A DNA stretch of 22,975 nucleotides from Hyphomicrobiales bacterium (GCA_012032065.1 JAAURV010000011.1:1-22975); one strand, 5' to 3'; shown: positions 6,250-13,974, counted from the stretch's first letter. Made by a program: numbers and translations. The notes: generated from the sequence alone by a model not told the origin.

Positions 6250-7557
6250 ATGGCGGGCGATCTGGCACACTATGCGAAGGAGAACGGAATCAAGTTTTTC
6301 CTGTTCAACTTCACCGACATTTTCGGCACGCAGCGCGCCAAGCTCGTGCCGGCGGAAGCGGCGGGCAGGATGCAGAAGGCGGGCGCGGGCTTCGCCGGCT
6401 TCGCAACGTGGCTCGATCAAACGCCGGCCCATCCGGACATACTGGTGATGCCTGATACGAACGCGATCGTTCCGCTGCCGTGGCGCCCTGAAGTCGCATG
6501 GGTCGCGGGCGAGCCGTGGATGAACGGCGAGCCTCTCGCGCAAGCTCCGCGCGTGGCGCTTCGCCGCATGATGGAGGCAACCGCGAAGCGCGACATGAAG
6601 CTGATGGCGGGCGTCGAGCCCGAATTCCACCTCATCAACGCCGACGGCACATCGATTTCCGATCACCGCGATACCCAGGAGAAGCCCTGCTACGATCAGT
6701 CGGCGATCATGCGCCGCCTCGATGTGATCGGCGAAATCTGCTCCACCATGGTGCAGCTCGGCTGGGGGCCCTATCAGAACGATCACGAGGACGCGAACGG
6801 CCAGTTCGAAATCAACTGGAACTTCAACGACGCGCTCACCACCGCCGATCAGCTCGCGTTCTTCAAATTCATGGTGAAGTCGATCGCCGAGAAACATGGC
6901 CTCCGCGCCACTTTCATGCCGAAGCCCTTCATCAACTTGACCGGCAATGGCTGCCACGCGCATCTCTCGATGTGGGACAAGGCGGGCAAGAAGAATCTCT
7001 TCGAGGATTCGAAGGATGAGATGGGCCTCTCGCAACTCGCCTACAATTTCGTCGGCGGCCTCATCCATCACGCAGATTCACTGGTTGCCATCACTAACCC
7101 GACGGTCAACAGCTACAAGCGCATCAATGCACCGCGCACCATTTCGGGCTCCACGTGGTCGCCCAACACCGTCACCTTCGGCGGCAACAATCGCACCCAC
7201 ATGGTGCGCATTCCCGATGCCGGACGGACCGAGTTCCGCCTGCCCGATGGCGCGGCAAATCCGTATCTGATGATGGCCGGTATTCTCGCCGCCGGCCTCC
7301 ACGGCATCGACGCCAAGATGGACCCAGGCAAGCGCCTCGACATTGACATGTATGCCGAAGGCCACACGGTCAAGAACGCCAAGAAGCTGCCGCTCAATCT
7401 GCTCGACGCGCTGCGCAACCTGGAGAAGGACGAACACCTGCGCAAAGCCATCGGCGAAGACGCAATGAACGCGTATCTGAAACTCAAGAACGCCGAGTGG
7501 AACCAATACTGCCGCCACCTCACGCAGTGGGAGCGCGATAACACGCTGGATTGCTGA
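6250..7557 (+). CDS. gmaS: Type III glutamine synthetase family protein, probable gamma-glutamylmethylamide synthetase (GmaS/GlnT)
   Basis: A 435-aa member of the GlnT/GmaS branch, which makes gamma-glutamylmethylamide from glutamate, methylamine and ATP; some relatives are annotated glutamine synthetase III. Start ATG 6250 is preceded by GGGAGGGG (6237-6244); an upstream in-frame TTG is rejected. Synthetase motifs seen: FTDIFGTQRAKLVP near the N-terminus, metal-site glutamates in AGVEPEFHL (about 120-128) and DANGQFEINWN (about 181-191), the ATP/ammonia-site loop TGNGCHAHLSMWDK (231-244), and the substrate arginine block RIPDAGRTEFRLPDGAANPY (320-339). Position directly after mgsABC is the arrangement known for N-methylglutamate-pathway clusters and is the main reason for preferring GmaS over a plain glutamine synthetase. 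Substrate specificity cannot be proven from sequence. Confidence 0.88.
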   Translation: MAGDLAHYAKENGIKFFLFNFTDIFGTQRAKLVPAEAAGRMQKAGAGFAGFATWLDQTPAHPDILVMPDTNAIVPLPWRPEVAWVAGEPWMNGEPLAQAPRVALRRMMEATAKRDMKLMAGVEPEFHLINADGTSISDHRDTQEKPCYDQSAIMRRLDVIGEICSTMVQLGWGPYQNDHEDANGQFEINWNFNDALTTADQLAFFKFMVKSIAEKHGLRATFMPKPFINLTGNGCHAHLSMWDKAGKKNLFEDSKDEMGLSQLAYNFVGGLIHHADSLVAITNPTVNSYKRINAPRTISGSTWSPNTVTFGGNNRTHMVRIPDAGRTEFRLPDGAANPYLMMAGILAAGLHGIDAKMDPGKRLDIDMYAEGHTVKNAKKLPLNLLDALRNLEKDEHLRKAIGEDAMNAYLKLKNAEWNQYCRHLTQWERDNTLDC

Positions 7558-7563
7558 TGCATC

Positions 7564-7596
7564 CTCCCCCCAAGCGCGAAGCGCGCAGCGGGGGAG
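7564..7596. terminator. GC-rich hairpin between convergent gmaS and SDR genes
   Basis: Arms CTCCCCC (7564-7570) and GGGGGAG (7590-7596) enclose a second small stem GCGC-GAA-GCGC. It lies seven bases after the gmaS stop and eight bases before the end of the convergent SDR gene, so it could end transcription from both sides. There is no T-run, so this is either a weak terminator or a short intergenic palindromic element. A degenerate look-alike sits at 16751-16787. Confidence 0.45.
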
Positions 7597-7603
7597 AAGA
7601 ATT

Positions 7604-8347
7604 CTACAACGTAAACCCCCCATCGATCACAAACGCCTGCCCCGTGACGAAATCCGACTCGTCGCTGGCGAGATAGATGATCATCTTCGCCACTTCCTCG
7701 GCACTCGCGAGCCGCCCCATGGGCTGACGCGCGATGAATGCTGCCTTCGCTTTCTCAAAATCGCCCGACGCCCTCATCCGGTCGTAGAGCGATGGCGTCT
7801 CGACGGTTCCCGGGCAGATGCAGTTGCAGCGGATGCCTTTGGAAATGTAGTCGGCCGCAACCGCTTTCGTGAGCCCGATCACCGCTGCCTTCGATGCACC
7901 GTACACGGCGCGATTGACGACGCCCTTGATCGAGGACGCGACCGACGCCATGTTGACGATATTGCCCTTGCCCTTCTCCAGCATTCCAGGGAGATAAGCG
8001 CGGATCATGCGGTAGTGCGCCTTCACATTGAGGTCGAAGGAGAAGTCCCAGTCCTTGTCCGCGCAATCGAGAATCGTGCCGTGATGCACGAAGCCCGAGC
8101 AGTTGAAGAGAATGTCTGCCGGCCCCGTGCGCTTGCTGGCTGCCGCCACATCGGCGTCCTTCAACACATTCAATTCGAAAGCATCGATGGCTTTGTGCGC
8201 CGCCGTCAGCTCCGGCAGCAGGTCGGCGCGGATGTCGGTGGCGAATACCTTCGCCCCCTCCTCCGCCATGGCGATCGCCGCCGCGCGGCCCATGCCCTGC
8301 GCGGCCGAGGTGACGATGATCGTTTTTCCTTGAAGCCTGCCGGCCAT
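7604..8347 (-). CDS. SDR-family NAD(P)-dependent oxidoreductase
   Basis: A 247-aa classical short-chain dehydrogenase. The Rossmann glycine motif is TSAAQGMGRAAA (residues 13-24). An acidic residue in ATDIR (Asp38) at the end of beta-2 favours NAD over NADP. The FNCSG motif, catalytic Ser in NMASVASS and YGASK (Tyr149, Lys153) are present. The C-terminal DFVTGQAFVIDGGFTL is standard. The overall look, including ICPGTVETPSLYDRM, is closest to the group annotated as 2-keto-3-deoxy-L-fuconate dehydrogenase or type 2 3-hydroxybutyrate dehydrogenase (recalled), so a hydroxy-acid or sugar-acid substrate is plausible but not established. Start ATG 8347 has AAGGAG about nine bases upstream. It is convergent with gmaS and divergent from the amidase, with a 65-bp shared upstream gap. 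Confidence 0.92.
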   Translation of the reverse strand: MAGRLQGKTIIVTSAAQGMGRAAAIAMAEEGAKVFATDIRADLLPELTAAHKAIDAFELNVLKDADVAAASKRTGPADILFNCSGFVHHGTILDCADKDWDFSFDLNVKAHYRMIRAYLPGMLEKGKGNIVNMASVASSIKGVVNRAVYGASKAAVIGLTKAVAADYISKGIRCNCICPGTVETPSLYDRMRASGDFEKAKAAFIARQPMGRLASAEEVAKMIIYLASDESDFVTGQAFVIDGGFTL

Positions 8348-8412
8348 GGACTTCGCTCCTTCGATGGGGTGAAACTCGGCTATTGCCTAGCGCCATCACC
8401 CGAGTCTTGTCC

Positions 8413-9852
8413 ATGACCGATCTCGATCTCTGCTATGTTTCCGCCGCCGAGGCGCTCGACAAATTCCGCAAGCGCAAGCTCTCGCCGGTCGAACTCATGA
8501 AGGCGCTGATCTCCCGCTACGAACATGACGGCGCGGACATCAACTGCTTCGGTGGCCGTTACTTCGACGGGGCTCTGGAACAGGCGCGCAACGCTCAAGC
8601 TGCTTATGCCAAGCCCACGGGAAACCCGCGTCCACTCGAAGGCATCCCACTTGCCGTGAAGGATGCCCAGCGGGTGAAGGGCAAGGTCACAACACACGGC
8701 TCGCTCATCTTCAAGGACAGCGCCGACAGCAAATCCGACCCCTCCATCGAACGATTGCAGAATGCAGGCGCCATCGTCTTCGCCCGCACGACCACGCCGG
8801 AGTTCTGCCTTTCAGGCATCACACATTCCAGAATCTGGGGCGTCACGCGAAATCCATGGAACCGCGATTTCACGCCGGGCGGTTCCTCCGGCGGCTCGGG
8901 CGCGGCATTGGCTGCCGGCATGACAACCCTCGCCACAGGCACCGATATTGGCGGCTCGATCCGCATTCCCGCTTCCGCTTGCGGCGTCGTCGGCTTCAAG
9001 CCGCCACATGGACGCAATCCCGATGGCCCGCCCGCCAATTTCGATCGCTTCAATCACAATGGCCCGATGACCCGCGCCGTCGCCGATGCGGCACTCATGC
9101 AATCGATCACGGCAGGAGCGCATCTACTCGATCACGACTCGCTTCCTGAGCCCCCTGAACTGCCGGTCAAGGCGCGGAGCATCAAGGGACTGAAAGTCGC
9201 TTATTCAATCGACTTCGGTTACGTCGAAGTCGATCCCGATGTCCGCCGCAACACGCTCGCCGCAATCGCCGTTTTCAAGGCCCTCGGCGCGAAGGTCGCC
9301 GAAGTGAACCCCAGCTGGACCAGCGCCACCGATGCCGACGCGATCCACTGGTACAACTGCATGAATTTCGGCCGCCAGACCATCTGGCATTCCAAGGACA
9401 ATGCGCATCTGATGACGGACTATGCGCGCAAATTCGCCGAAGCCGCGCTGAAGCACACACAAATGGACGACGTTCACAAACCATGGGCGCGGGCGCACGA
9501 GATGTACCAGTCGCTGGGACCAATCCTCGCAGCCACCGACGTGTTCATCTGCCCCACCAACAATCTGCCCGCTGTTCCCGCCGAACATGATCCATGGTCG
9601 GAGGATTTCACCGTGAACGGCAAGAAGGCCGATCCCGAATTCGGCTGGGTGATGACGCACCCCTTCAACATGCTGCACAATTGCCCAGTGCTCGCCGTTC
9701 CCTCCGGCCATGCATCGAACGGCGTGCCGACGGGCATTCAGATTGTTGCGAGACCGTACGGCGACGCGGCTGTATTTCGGGCGGGTCTTGCTTACGAAAA
9801 GGAACTGGGCGGTTGGTACACCAGCGCCGCCAAACGACCCATCATCGCGTGA
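8413..9852 (+). CDS. Amidase signature family amidohydrolase
   Basis: A 479-aa enzyme of the amidase signature family, which hydrolyses carboxamides through a Ser-cisSer-Lys triad. All three are visible: Lys83 in GIPLAVKDAQ, the cis-Ser about 158 in TPGGSSGGSGAALAAG, and nucleophile Ser182 in TDIGGSIRIPAS; the 24-residue gap between the serines is canonical. The C-terminus carries NMLHNCPVLAVPSG and GVPTGIQIVARPY, usual for the family. Start ATG 8413 is chosen by alignment memory; no Shine-Dalgarno is seen, and an in-frame TTG lies 30 bases upstream, so translation may be leaderless. Its 3' end overlaps the convergent aguB-like gene by 11 bases. The substrate is unknown; nitrogen salvage from amides fits the neighbours. 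It could be annotated as GatA-like, but no gatB or gatC is nearby. Confidence 0.93.
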   Translation: MTDLDLCYVSAAEALDKFRKRKLSPVELMKALISRYEHDGADINCFGGRYFDGALEQARNAQAAYAKPTGNPRPLEGIPLAVKDAQRVKGKVTTHGSLIFKDSADSKSDPSIERLQNAGAIVFARTTTPEFCLSGITHSRIWGVTRNPWNRDFTPGGSSGGSGAALAAGMTTLATGTDIGGSIRIPASACGVVGFKPPHGRNPDGPPANFDRFNHNGPMTRAVADAALMQSITAGAHLLDHDSLPEPPELPVKARSIKGLKVAYSIDFGYVEVDPDVRRNTLAAIAVFKALGAKVAEVNPSWTSATDADAIHWYNCMNFGRQTIWHSKDNAHLMTDYARKFAEAALKHTQMDDVHKPWARAHEMYQSLGPILAATDVFICPTNNLPAVPAEHDPWSEDFTVNGKKADPEFGWVMTHPFNMLHNCPVLAVPSGHASNGVPTGIQIVARPYGDAAVFRAGLAYEKELGGWYTSAAKRPIIA

Positions 9853-10717
9853 AGCCATCGCGCGTCAGGAGCGCGCCATACATTTCCGGCCGCCTGTCGC
9901 GGAACACGCCCCATGACCGCCGCAGCTCGCCGATGGTTTCGAGATCGAAAGTGGCAACCCGCACGCCTTCTTCCTCGCGATTCATCTCCGCGATCTTCTC
10001 GCCTTGCCAGTCGGAAATGAATGAGCGTCCATAGAATATGTTCCAACGGCCATCGGGCGCAGTTTCCTTTCCGATTCGGTTCGAGGCGACAAGCGGCATG
10101 ATGTTTGCGGCCGCATGTCCGCGCATCGTATTCTGCCAGTGCGTGCTCGAATCGTAGTCCGGATTGGGCGGCTCCGAACCGATTGCTGTCGGATAAAGCA
10201 GAACCTCAGCACCCATCAGCGCCATGGAGCGGGCGCATTCGGGAAACCATTGATCCCAGCATATTCCAACGCCAATCCGGCCGAACGCCGTATCCCACAC
10301 CTTGAAACCGGTATCGCCTGGCGCGAAGTAAAACTTTTCCTGATACCCGCGCCCATCCGGAATATGCGACTTGCGATAGATGCCAAGCTGCTTTCCATCG
10401 GCATCGATCATCGCCACGGTGTTGTAGTGCACATTCCCCGCGCGCTCGAACACGCTCACCGGCAGCACCACGCCCAGTTCCTTAGCCAGCGCTGCGAAGC
10501 GTTGCACCGTCGGATGCCGGTCAATCTCATGCGCCAGATTCAGAAACTTCGCATGTTGCTCTATGCAAAAATAATCGTTGTCGAAAAGCTCCTGCGGGAG
10601 AATCACCTGCGCGCCCTGTCTTGCGGCATCGCGCACGAGTTTCTCCGCCGCGTCGCAGTTCTTAGCCACATCGTGGCGCGAAGCCATCTGCGTTGCGGCA
10701 ACCGTAACCTTTCTCAT
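9842..10717 (-). CDS. aguB: N-carbamoylputrescine amidase (nitrilase superfamily)
   Basis: A 291-aa carbon-nitrogen hydrolase, full length for AguB, which splits N-carbamoylputrescine into putrescine, CO2 and ammonia. The Glu-Lys-Cys triad is Glu43 (LPQELFDNDYFC), Lys116 (YRKSHIPDG) and Cys153 (GVGICWDQWFPE). The NIMPLVASNRIG and the C-terminal REEEGVRVATFDL are characteristic. Strong resemblance to plant and bacterial N-carbamoylputrescine amidases at LFDNDYFC and IPDGRGYQEKFYF supports this over a generic nitrilase. ATG 10717 overlaps the stop of the upstream acetylpolyamine amidohydrolase gene (ATGA), so both enzymes are co-translated and both release free polyamines. Agmatine deiminase (AguA), which would supply its substrate, is not in the window. 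Confidence 0.92.
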   Translation of the reverse strand: MRKVTVAATQMASRHDVAKNCDAAEKLVRDAARQGAQVILPQELFDNDYFCIEQHAKFLNLAHEIDRHPTVQRFAALAKELGVVLPVSVFERAGNVHYNTVAMIDADGKQLGIYRKSHIPDGRGYQEKFYFAPGDTGFKVWDTAFGRIGVGICWDQWFPECARSMALMGAEVLLYPTAIGSEPPNPDYDSSTHWQNTMRGHAAANIMPLVASNRIGKETAPDGRWNIFYGRSFISDWQGEKIAEMNREEEGVRVATFDLETIGELRRSWGVFRDRRPEMYGALLTRDGFTR

Positions 10718-11745
10718 GCGCCACCCAAGAAGCCCGTCAGCACATTGACCGTATTCACGCCGATCGCATCTATAGCGTAGCCTCCTTCCATCACGAATAG
10801 CGCCGGCAGCTTCAGCTTCGCGATCCGCGCGCCGTAAGCCGCGAAGTCACGGGAGTCCAATCCGAAGAAACTGATCGGATCGTGTTTGTAGGTATCGACG
10901 CCCAGCGACACCACCAGCGCCTCCGCACCGAACTTCGAAATCCGCCCGCACGCATCCTCCAGCGCCTCGGCCCAAGGGCCAAACGGCGTTCCGCGCGGCA
11001 GTGGATAGTTGACATTGAAGCCTTCGCCCGCTCCCGCGCCTTTTTCGTCTGCGTATCCCAGGAAATGCGGATAGGCCTCCTCCGGTTCGCCATGCAGTGA
11101 GAGAAACAGCACGTCACTTCGTTCGTAGAATATGTCCTGTGTCCCATTGCCATGATGGAAATCGACATCGAGGATCGCCACCTTTTTGGCTCCGGCATCG
11201 CGAAACGCCTGGGCCGCGATCGCCGCGTTGTTGAGAAAGCAATAGCCGCCATAGAGATTGCGATGCGCGTGATGTCCCGGTGGCCGGCAGAGGGCGAAAG
11301 CCGAACGCGCTCCGTTCGCCACGATCTTCTGCGCCGAGAGCGCCACGGCCGCGGATGAGCGCGCTGCATCCCAGGTTCCCGCCGTGATCGCGGTTTCGAC
11401 CGAATGCGCATAGTAACCTACGCGCCCATCGATGAACTTCGCCGGTTTCTTGCGCATGCCGGGCACGGGAAACACCGTCGCAATAATCTCGCCGCGATAG
11501 CCCGCCGCCGTCCAGTCTCGCCAGGCGGTCTCGAGAAATTCGATGAAGTCCGGCGCATGCACCCTGGCGACCGCCGCCATGTCGAGCACATCTGGCGGCG
11601 AGATGTCGGTGAGCTTCCGCGCCCTCAGTTCGCGCATGATGTATTCGATCCGCGATGGCCGCTCGAAGGGCGTCACCAGTTCGCCGCCATAGACCTCGCC
11701 TTGCGCAAAATGATTGCGGTGTTCGTCGCTATAGATGATTTTCAT
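10714..11745 (-). CDS. aphA: Acetylpolyamine amidohydrolase (class II HDAC-like)
   Basis: A 343-aa zinc hydrolase of the arginase/deacetylase fold that removes acetyl groups from acetylated putrescine, spermidine and similar amines. It resembles Mycoplana ramosa AphA throughout, including GELVTPFE, LCRPPGHHAHRNLYGGYCF, ILDVDFHHGNGTQDIFYER and PHFLGYADEKGAGAG. The His pair is 158-159; the zinc ligands read Asp195, His197 and Asp284 (SLGVDTYKHDP), the same numbers as I recall for the Mycoplana enzyme. The DPISFF and VMEGGYAIDAIG motifs close the active site. Start ATG 11745 fits the family N-terminus, but no Shine-Dalgarno is seen and a hairpin ends four bases upstream on the coding strand. It forms an operon with aguB through an ATGA overlap; the upstream kinase gene on the same strand is 67 bp away. 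Confidence 0.93.
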   Translation of the reverse strand: MKIIYSDEHRNHFAQGEVYGGELVTPFERPSRIEYIMRELRARKLTDISPPDVLDMAAVARVHAPDFIEFLETAWRDWTAAGYRGEIIATVFPVPGMRKKPAKFIDGRVGYYAHSVETAITAGTWDAARSSAAVALSAQKIVANGARSAFALCRPPGHHAHRNLYGGYCFLNNAAIAAQAFRDAGAKKVAILDVDFHHGNGTQDIFYERSDVLFLSLHGEPEEAYPHFLGYADEKGAGAGEGFNVNYPLPRGTPFGPWAEALEDACGRISKFGAEALVVSLGVDTYKHDPISFFGLDSRDFAAYGARIAKLKLPALFVMEGGYAIDAIGVNTVNVLTGFLGGA

Positions 11746-11749
11746 GAGG

Positions 11750-11769
11750 ACCCCGGCCTGCTGCGGGGT
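11750..11769. terminator. Hairpin between kinase gene and aphA
   Basis: A perfect 6-bp stem (ACCCCG / CGGGGT) with an 8-base loop sits between the stop of the kinase gene and the ATG of aphA, both on the minus strand. It has no T-run. It could weaken read-through from the kinase gene or affect aphA initiation, since it lies where a ribosome would bind. Confidence 0.35.
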
Positions 11770-11812
11770 TCACAATGTCAGAAACTCCACGCCGCTTCAA
11801 ATGCCGCGGGAG

Positions 11813-12994
11813 TTACGCTGCGTCGCGCTTCCTGACTTCCTCGGCCAATCCACAGGGCAGGCAGATCGCCGCGACCAAGCCCCGCCCGCGATTGTTGGTG
11901 ATCACCAACTCCCCGCCATGCGCCTCGACGATGGCCTTTGCGATGGGAAGTCCAAGCCCAAGACCCTCCACCGGCCGGCCATAACTCATGTCGTCCTGCA
12001 CGAACGGCTGCAGGCAGGCGTCGAGTTTCTGCGAAGGAATCCCCGGCCCATGGTCGCGCACCGAAACCGTGAGCTTCTTGTCGTCGCCGAAATGGCTCCA
12101 TACTTCGACCGAACTTCCGCGCGGCGAGAACTTGATCGCGTTGTCGATCAGCTTGCGCACCGCTTGCTGCAGCAAGTGACTATCGCACTTGAGAACAAGC
12201 TGTTCGAGCGGATGGCGGAACTTGATGTTGATCTCATTCTCGCGCGCCGCCGACTTGAGCCCCACGAAACTGTCCTCGACCACTTCGTCGAGCGGCTGCT
12301 CGGCAAGGGTCAGACCGTCCTTGCCGGAGATCGCTTTGGACAAAACCAGAATGTCGCTGACGATTCCATTGATTCGCCGCGAAGCATCCGTGATGTGCTG
12401 AAGCTGCTCTGCCTGCTCTCGTTCGACCCGGCCCTTCAGCGCTTCGATCAGCACTTCCGAAAGTCCGATCAATCCCACAAGCGGCGTCTTCAACTCATGG
12501 CTCAGCACGTTGAACATGCCGTTCTTCATACGGCTCGCGTGCTTCGCTTCCGCTTCCGCGAACCTCAAGTTCCGTTCGGTCTCGCCGCTGCGGATCACGA
12601 ATTGCGCGTGGTGCAGGAACTGCACCATGTTGATTGGCTTGGTCACAAAGGATGAGGCGCCAAGTTCATAGGCGCGCTCGATTGACTTCTGATCGCCGCT
12701 CGATGTGGCGACGATGACCGGAAGATCGACGGTGCGCGGGTGCTGCCGCAAGTGTTGCAACACCTCGAAGCCGCTGGCGCCGGGCAGCCCGAGATCGAGG
12801 ATCAGCAGCGAAAAGTCTTCCGTGGAAGCCAGCTCCCGCGCGTCGATGCCGTTTCCAGCTTCGCGAACGTCAAATCCCGCGCCCTTCAGATGCGCTCCCA
12901 GAATCTCGCGCAACAGCGGATCGTCGTCGACGATCAATACGCGTTTGCTGTTCGCGCCGTCCCCTTGTGCCCCGGTGGTCATGGCCTTACTCAA
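11813..12994 (-). CDS. Hybrid receiver-histidine kinase
   Basis: A 393-aa soluble signalling protein with an N-terminal receiver domain (about 18-135) followed by a HisKA dimerisation domain and an HATPase domain. The receiver has the acidic pocket VDDD (22-25), phospho-acceptor Asp67 (LILDLGLPG), Thr/Ser at 97-98 and Lys119 (FVTKPIN). The H-box is NVLSHELKTPLVG with His166. The kinase end has the N-box KLIDNAIKFSPRG, G1 DHGPGI and G2 GLGLGLPIAKAIVEAHGG. No transmembrane segment or sensor domain is apparent, so input probably arrives by phosphotransfer or through the receiver. A stand-alone HPt gene is divergently transcribed from the same 147-bp gap, which suggests a phosphorelay pair. No DNA-binding response regulator is present here. 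Confidence 0.94.
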   Translation of the reverse strand: MSKAMTTGAQGDGANSKRVLIVDDDPLLREILGAHLKGAGFDVREAGNGIDARELASTEDFSLLILDLGLPGASGFEVLQHLRQHPRTVDLPVIVATSSGDQKSIERAYELGASSFVTKPINMVQFLHHAQFVIRSGETERNLRFAEAEAKHASRMKNGMFNVLSHELKTPLVGLIGLSEVLIEALKGRVEREQAEQLQHITDASRRINGIVSDILVLSKAISGKDGLTLAEQPLDEVVEDSFVGLKSAARENEINIKFRHPLEQLVLKCDSHLLQQAVRKLIDNAIKFSPRGSSVEVWSHFGDDKKLTVSVRDHGPGIPSQKLDACLQPFVQDDMSYGRPVEGLGLGLPIAKAIVEAHGGELVITNNRGRGLVAAICLPCGLAEEVRKRDAA

Positions 12995-13141
12995 CGAATG
13001 AGCTCCATTAACTCTGACTCCAATGCTTAGACTGTCAGTGTTAATTCGGCCTTGGAGAAACCGCCGCTCGGGTTTTCTTTACCATTCGTCGTTAACTCTT
13101 GCTCAGCGCGATCGCTAAAATCCGAACATGAAGGATCGGGC

Positions 13142-13495
13142 ATGCAGCAGGCCGAAGAGATACTGGATACTCAAGCCATCGCCGATCTCAAGACGGCGGG
13201 AGGGGATGCGCTCGTCCGCAAGGTCGCCCGCCTTTTCCTGGCAGCTGTTACCTCCGGCCTTCAGGACCTCCGCTGGCAACTGGCCAATGGCAACGGTGAG
13301 GCCGCCGCATTTCGCGCCCATGCGTTGCGTTCGAACTTCGCCAGCATGGGGGCCATGCGCGCCGTGCCCATCTGCGAAGTACTCGAGGAAGCTGCGGCAC
13401 ATGGCGATCTGCCAGCCGCGCAAAAGCAAATGGCTGCCATGGAAATTCAAGCCGCTCAGGCCTTAGCCGAAGCCCAGCGCCTCGCCCGCCAATGA
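13142..13495 (+). CDS. Stand-alone HPt domain protein
   Basis: A 117-aa four-helix histidine phosphotransfer protein that relays phosphate between receivers. The phospho-acceptor is His60 in FRAHALRSNFASMGA, matching the HPt pattern His-x-Leu-Lys/Arg-x-x-x-x-x-Leu/Met-Gly-Ala. The flanking helices VRKVARLFLAAVTSGLQ and ICEVLEEAAAHGD fit the Pfam-type Hpt layout. Start ATG 13142 has AAGGA six bases upstream; a longer reading from an upstream in-frame start lacks such a site and is rejected. It is divergent from the receiver-kinase gene and is its most likely partner. The cognate output regulator is not in the window, so the pathway controlled is unknown. Confidence 0.85.
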   Translation: MQQAEEILDTQAIADLKTAGGDALVRKVARLFLAAVTSGLQDLRWQLANGNGEAAAFRAHALRSNFASMGAMRAVPICEVLEEAAAHGDLPAAQKQMAAMEIQAAQALAEAQRLARQ

Positions 13496-13523
13496 AAAAG
13501 GGCCCGGCAATAAGCCAGGCCCT
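13495..13523 (-). terminator. Rho-independent terminator of the RlpA-like gene
   Basis: On the minus strand a stem AGGGCC-x-GGC / GCC-x-GGCCCT with an AATAA-type loop is followed by TTTTT (plus-strand AAAAA at 13495-13499). It lies about 26 bases after the rlpA stop and abuts the stop codon of the convergent HPt gene. Of the hairpins in this window it is the clearest intrinsic terminator. Confidence 0.75.
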
Positions 13524-13548
13524 CAACACCTTACGCGACTGACCAAAT

Positions 13549-13905
13549 TTAGTTGAGGACGGCGACCTTCACGCGGGCCACGCCCGATTTATGCAAGCCC
13601 ACCGCGCGGGCAGCGCCCAGGCTCAGATCGATGATCCGTCCACGGATGAAAGGCCCTCGGTCGTTGATCCGTACCACGACGGACCTGCCGGTTTTGAGGT
13701 TGGTGACCCGCACCTTGGTGCCGAACGGCAGAGTCTTGTGCGCCGCTGTCAGCCCATGCGGGTTATACCGCTCGCCATTGGCCGTGACCTTTCCCGACTT
13801 GTAGTACGACGCCATGCCCGTAAGGGTCTTGGCCTCGGCAAACCCGGCGAAGCCGGCCAACACCATCACACCGGCAGCCACCGCTGCCGCTATCCGCATC
13901 TTCAT
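13549..13905 (-). CDS. rlpA: RlpA-like secreted double-psi beta-barrel protein
   Basis: A 118-aa secreted protein with an RlpA-type barrel. RlpA enzymes are septal lytic transglycosylases acting on denuded glycan. Residues 1-24 form a signal peptide (MKMRIAAAVAAG, then VMVLAGFAGFAEA before cleavage). The barrel starts GMASYYKSGKVTANGERYNP and contains TAAHKTLPFGTKVRVTNL, the NDRGPFIRGRIIDLS motif that carries the proposed catalytic Asp, and ends VARVKVAVLN. There is no lipobox Cys and no C-terminal SPOR domain, so it is the short periplasmic form. Start ATG 13905 has AGGGG eight bases upstream; in-frame codons further up encode no signal sequence. It sits 69 bp after dadA on the same strand, without obvious functional link. 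Confidence 0.92.
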   Translation of the reverse strand: MKMRIAAAVAAGVMVLAGFAGFAEAKTLTGMASYYKSGKVTANGERYNPHGLTAAHKTLPFGTKVRVTNLKTGRSVVVRINDRGPFIRGRIIDLSLGAARAVGLHKSGVARVKVAVLN

Positions 13906-13974
13906 AGTATGCCCCTGCTCTTGTTGTGTTGCAGCGCAACATAAAACTCTATTGGGCAAGAATGTGACGCAACC

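Noticed and set aside
8413..9852. Calling the amidase GatA (Glu-tRNA amidotransferase subunit)
   Set aside because: No gatB or gatC neighbours; the whole amidase signature is shared by the broad family, so only a general amidase call is supported.
12995..13141. CtrA boxes in the kinase/HPt gap
   Set aside because: Several TTAA half-sites occur, but none has the TTAA-N7-TTAA spacing.
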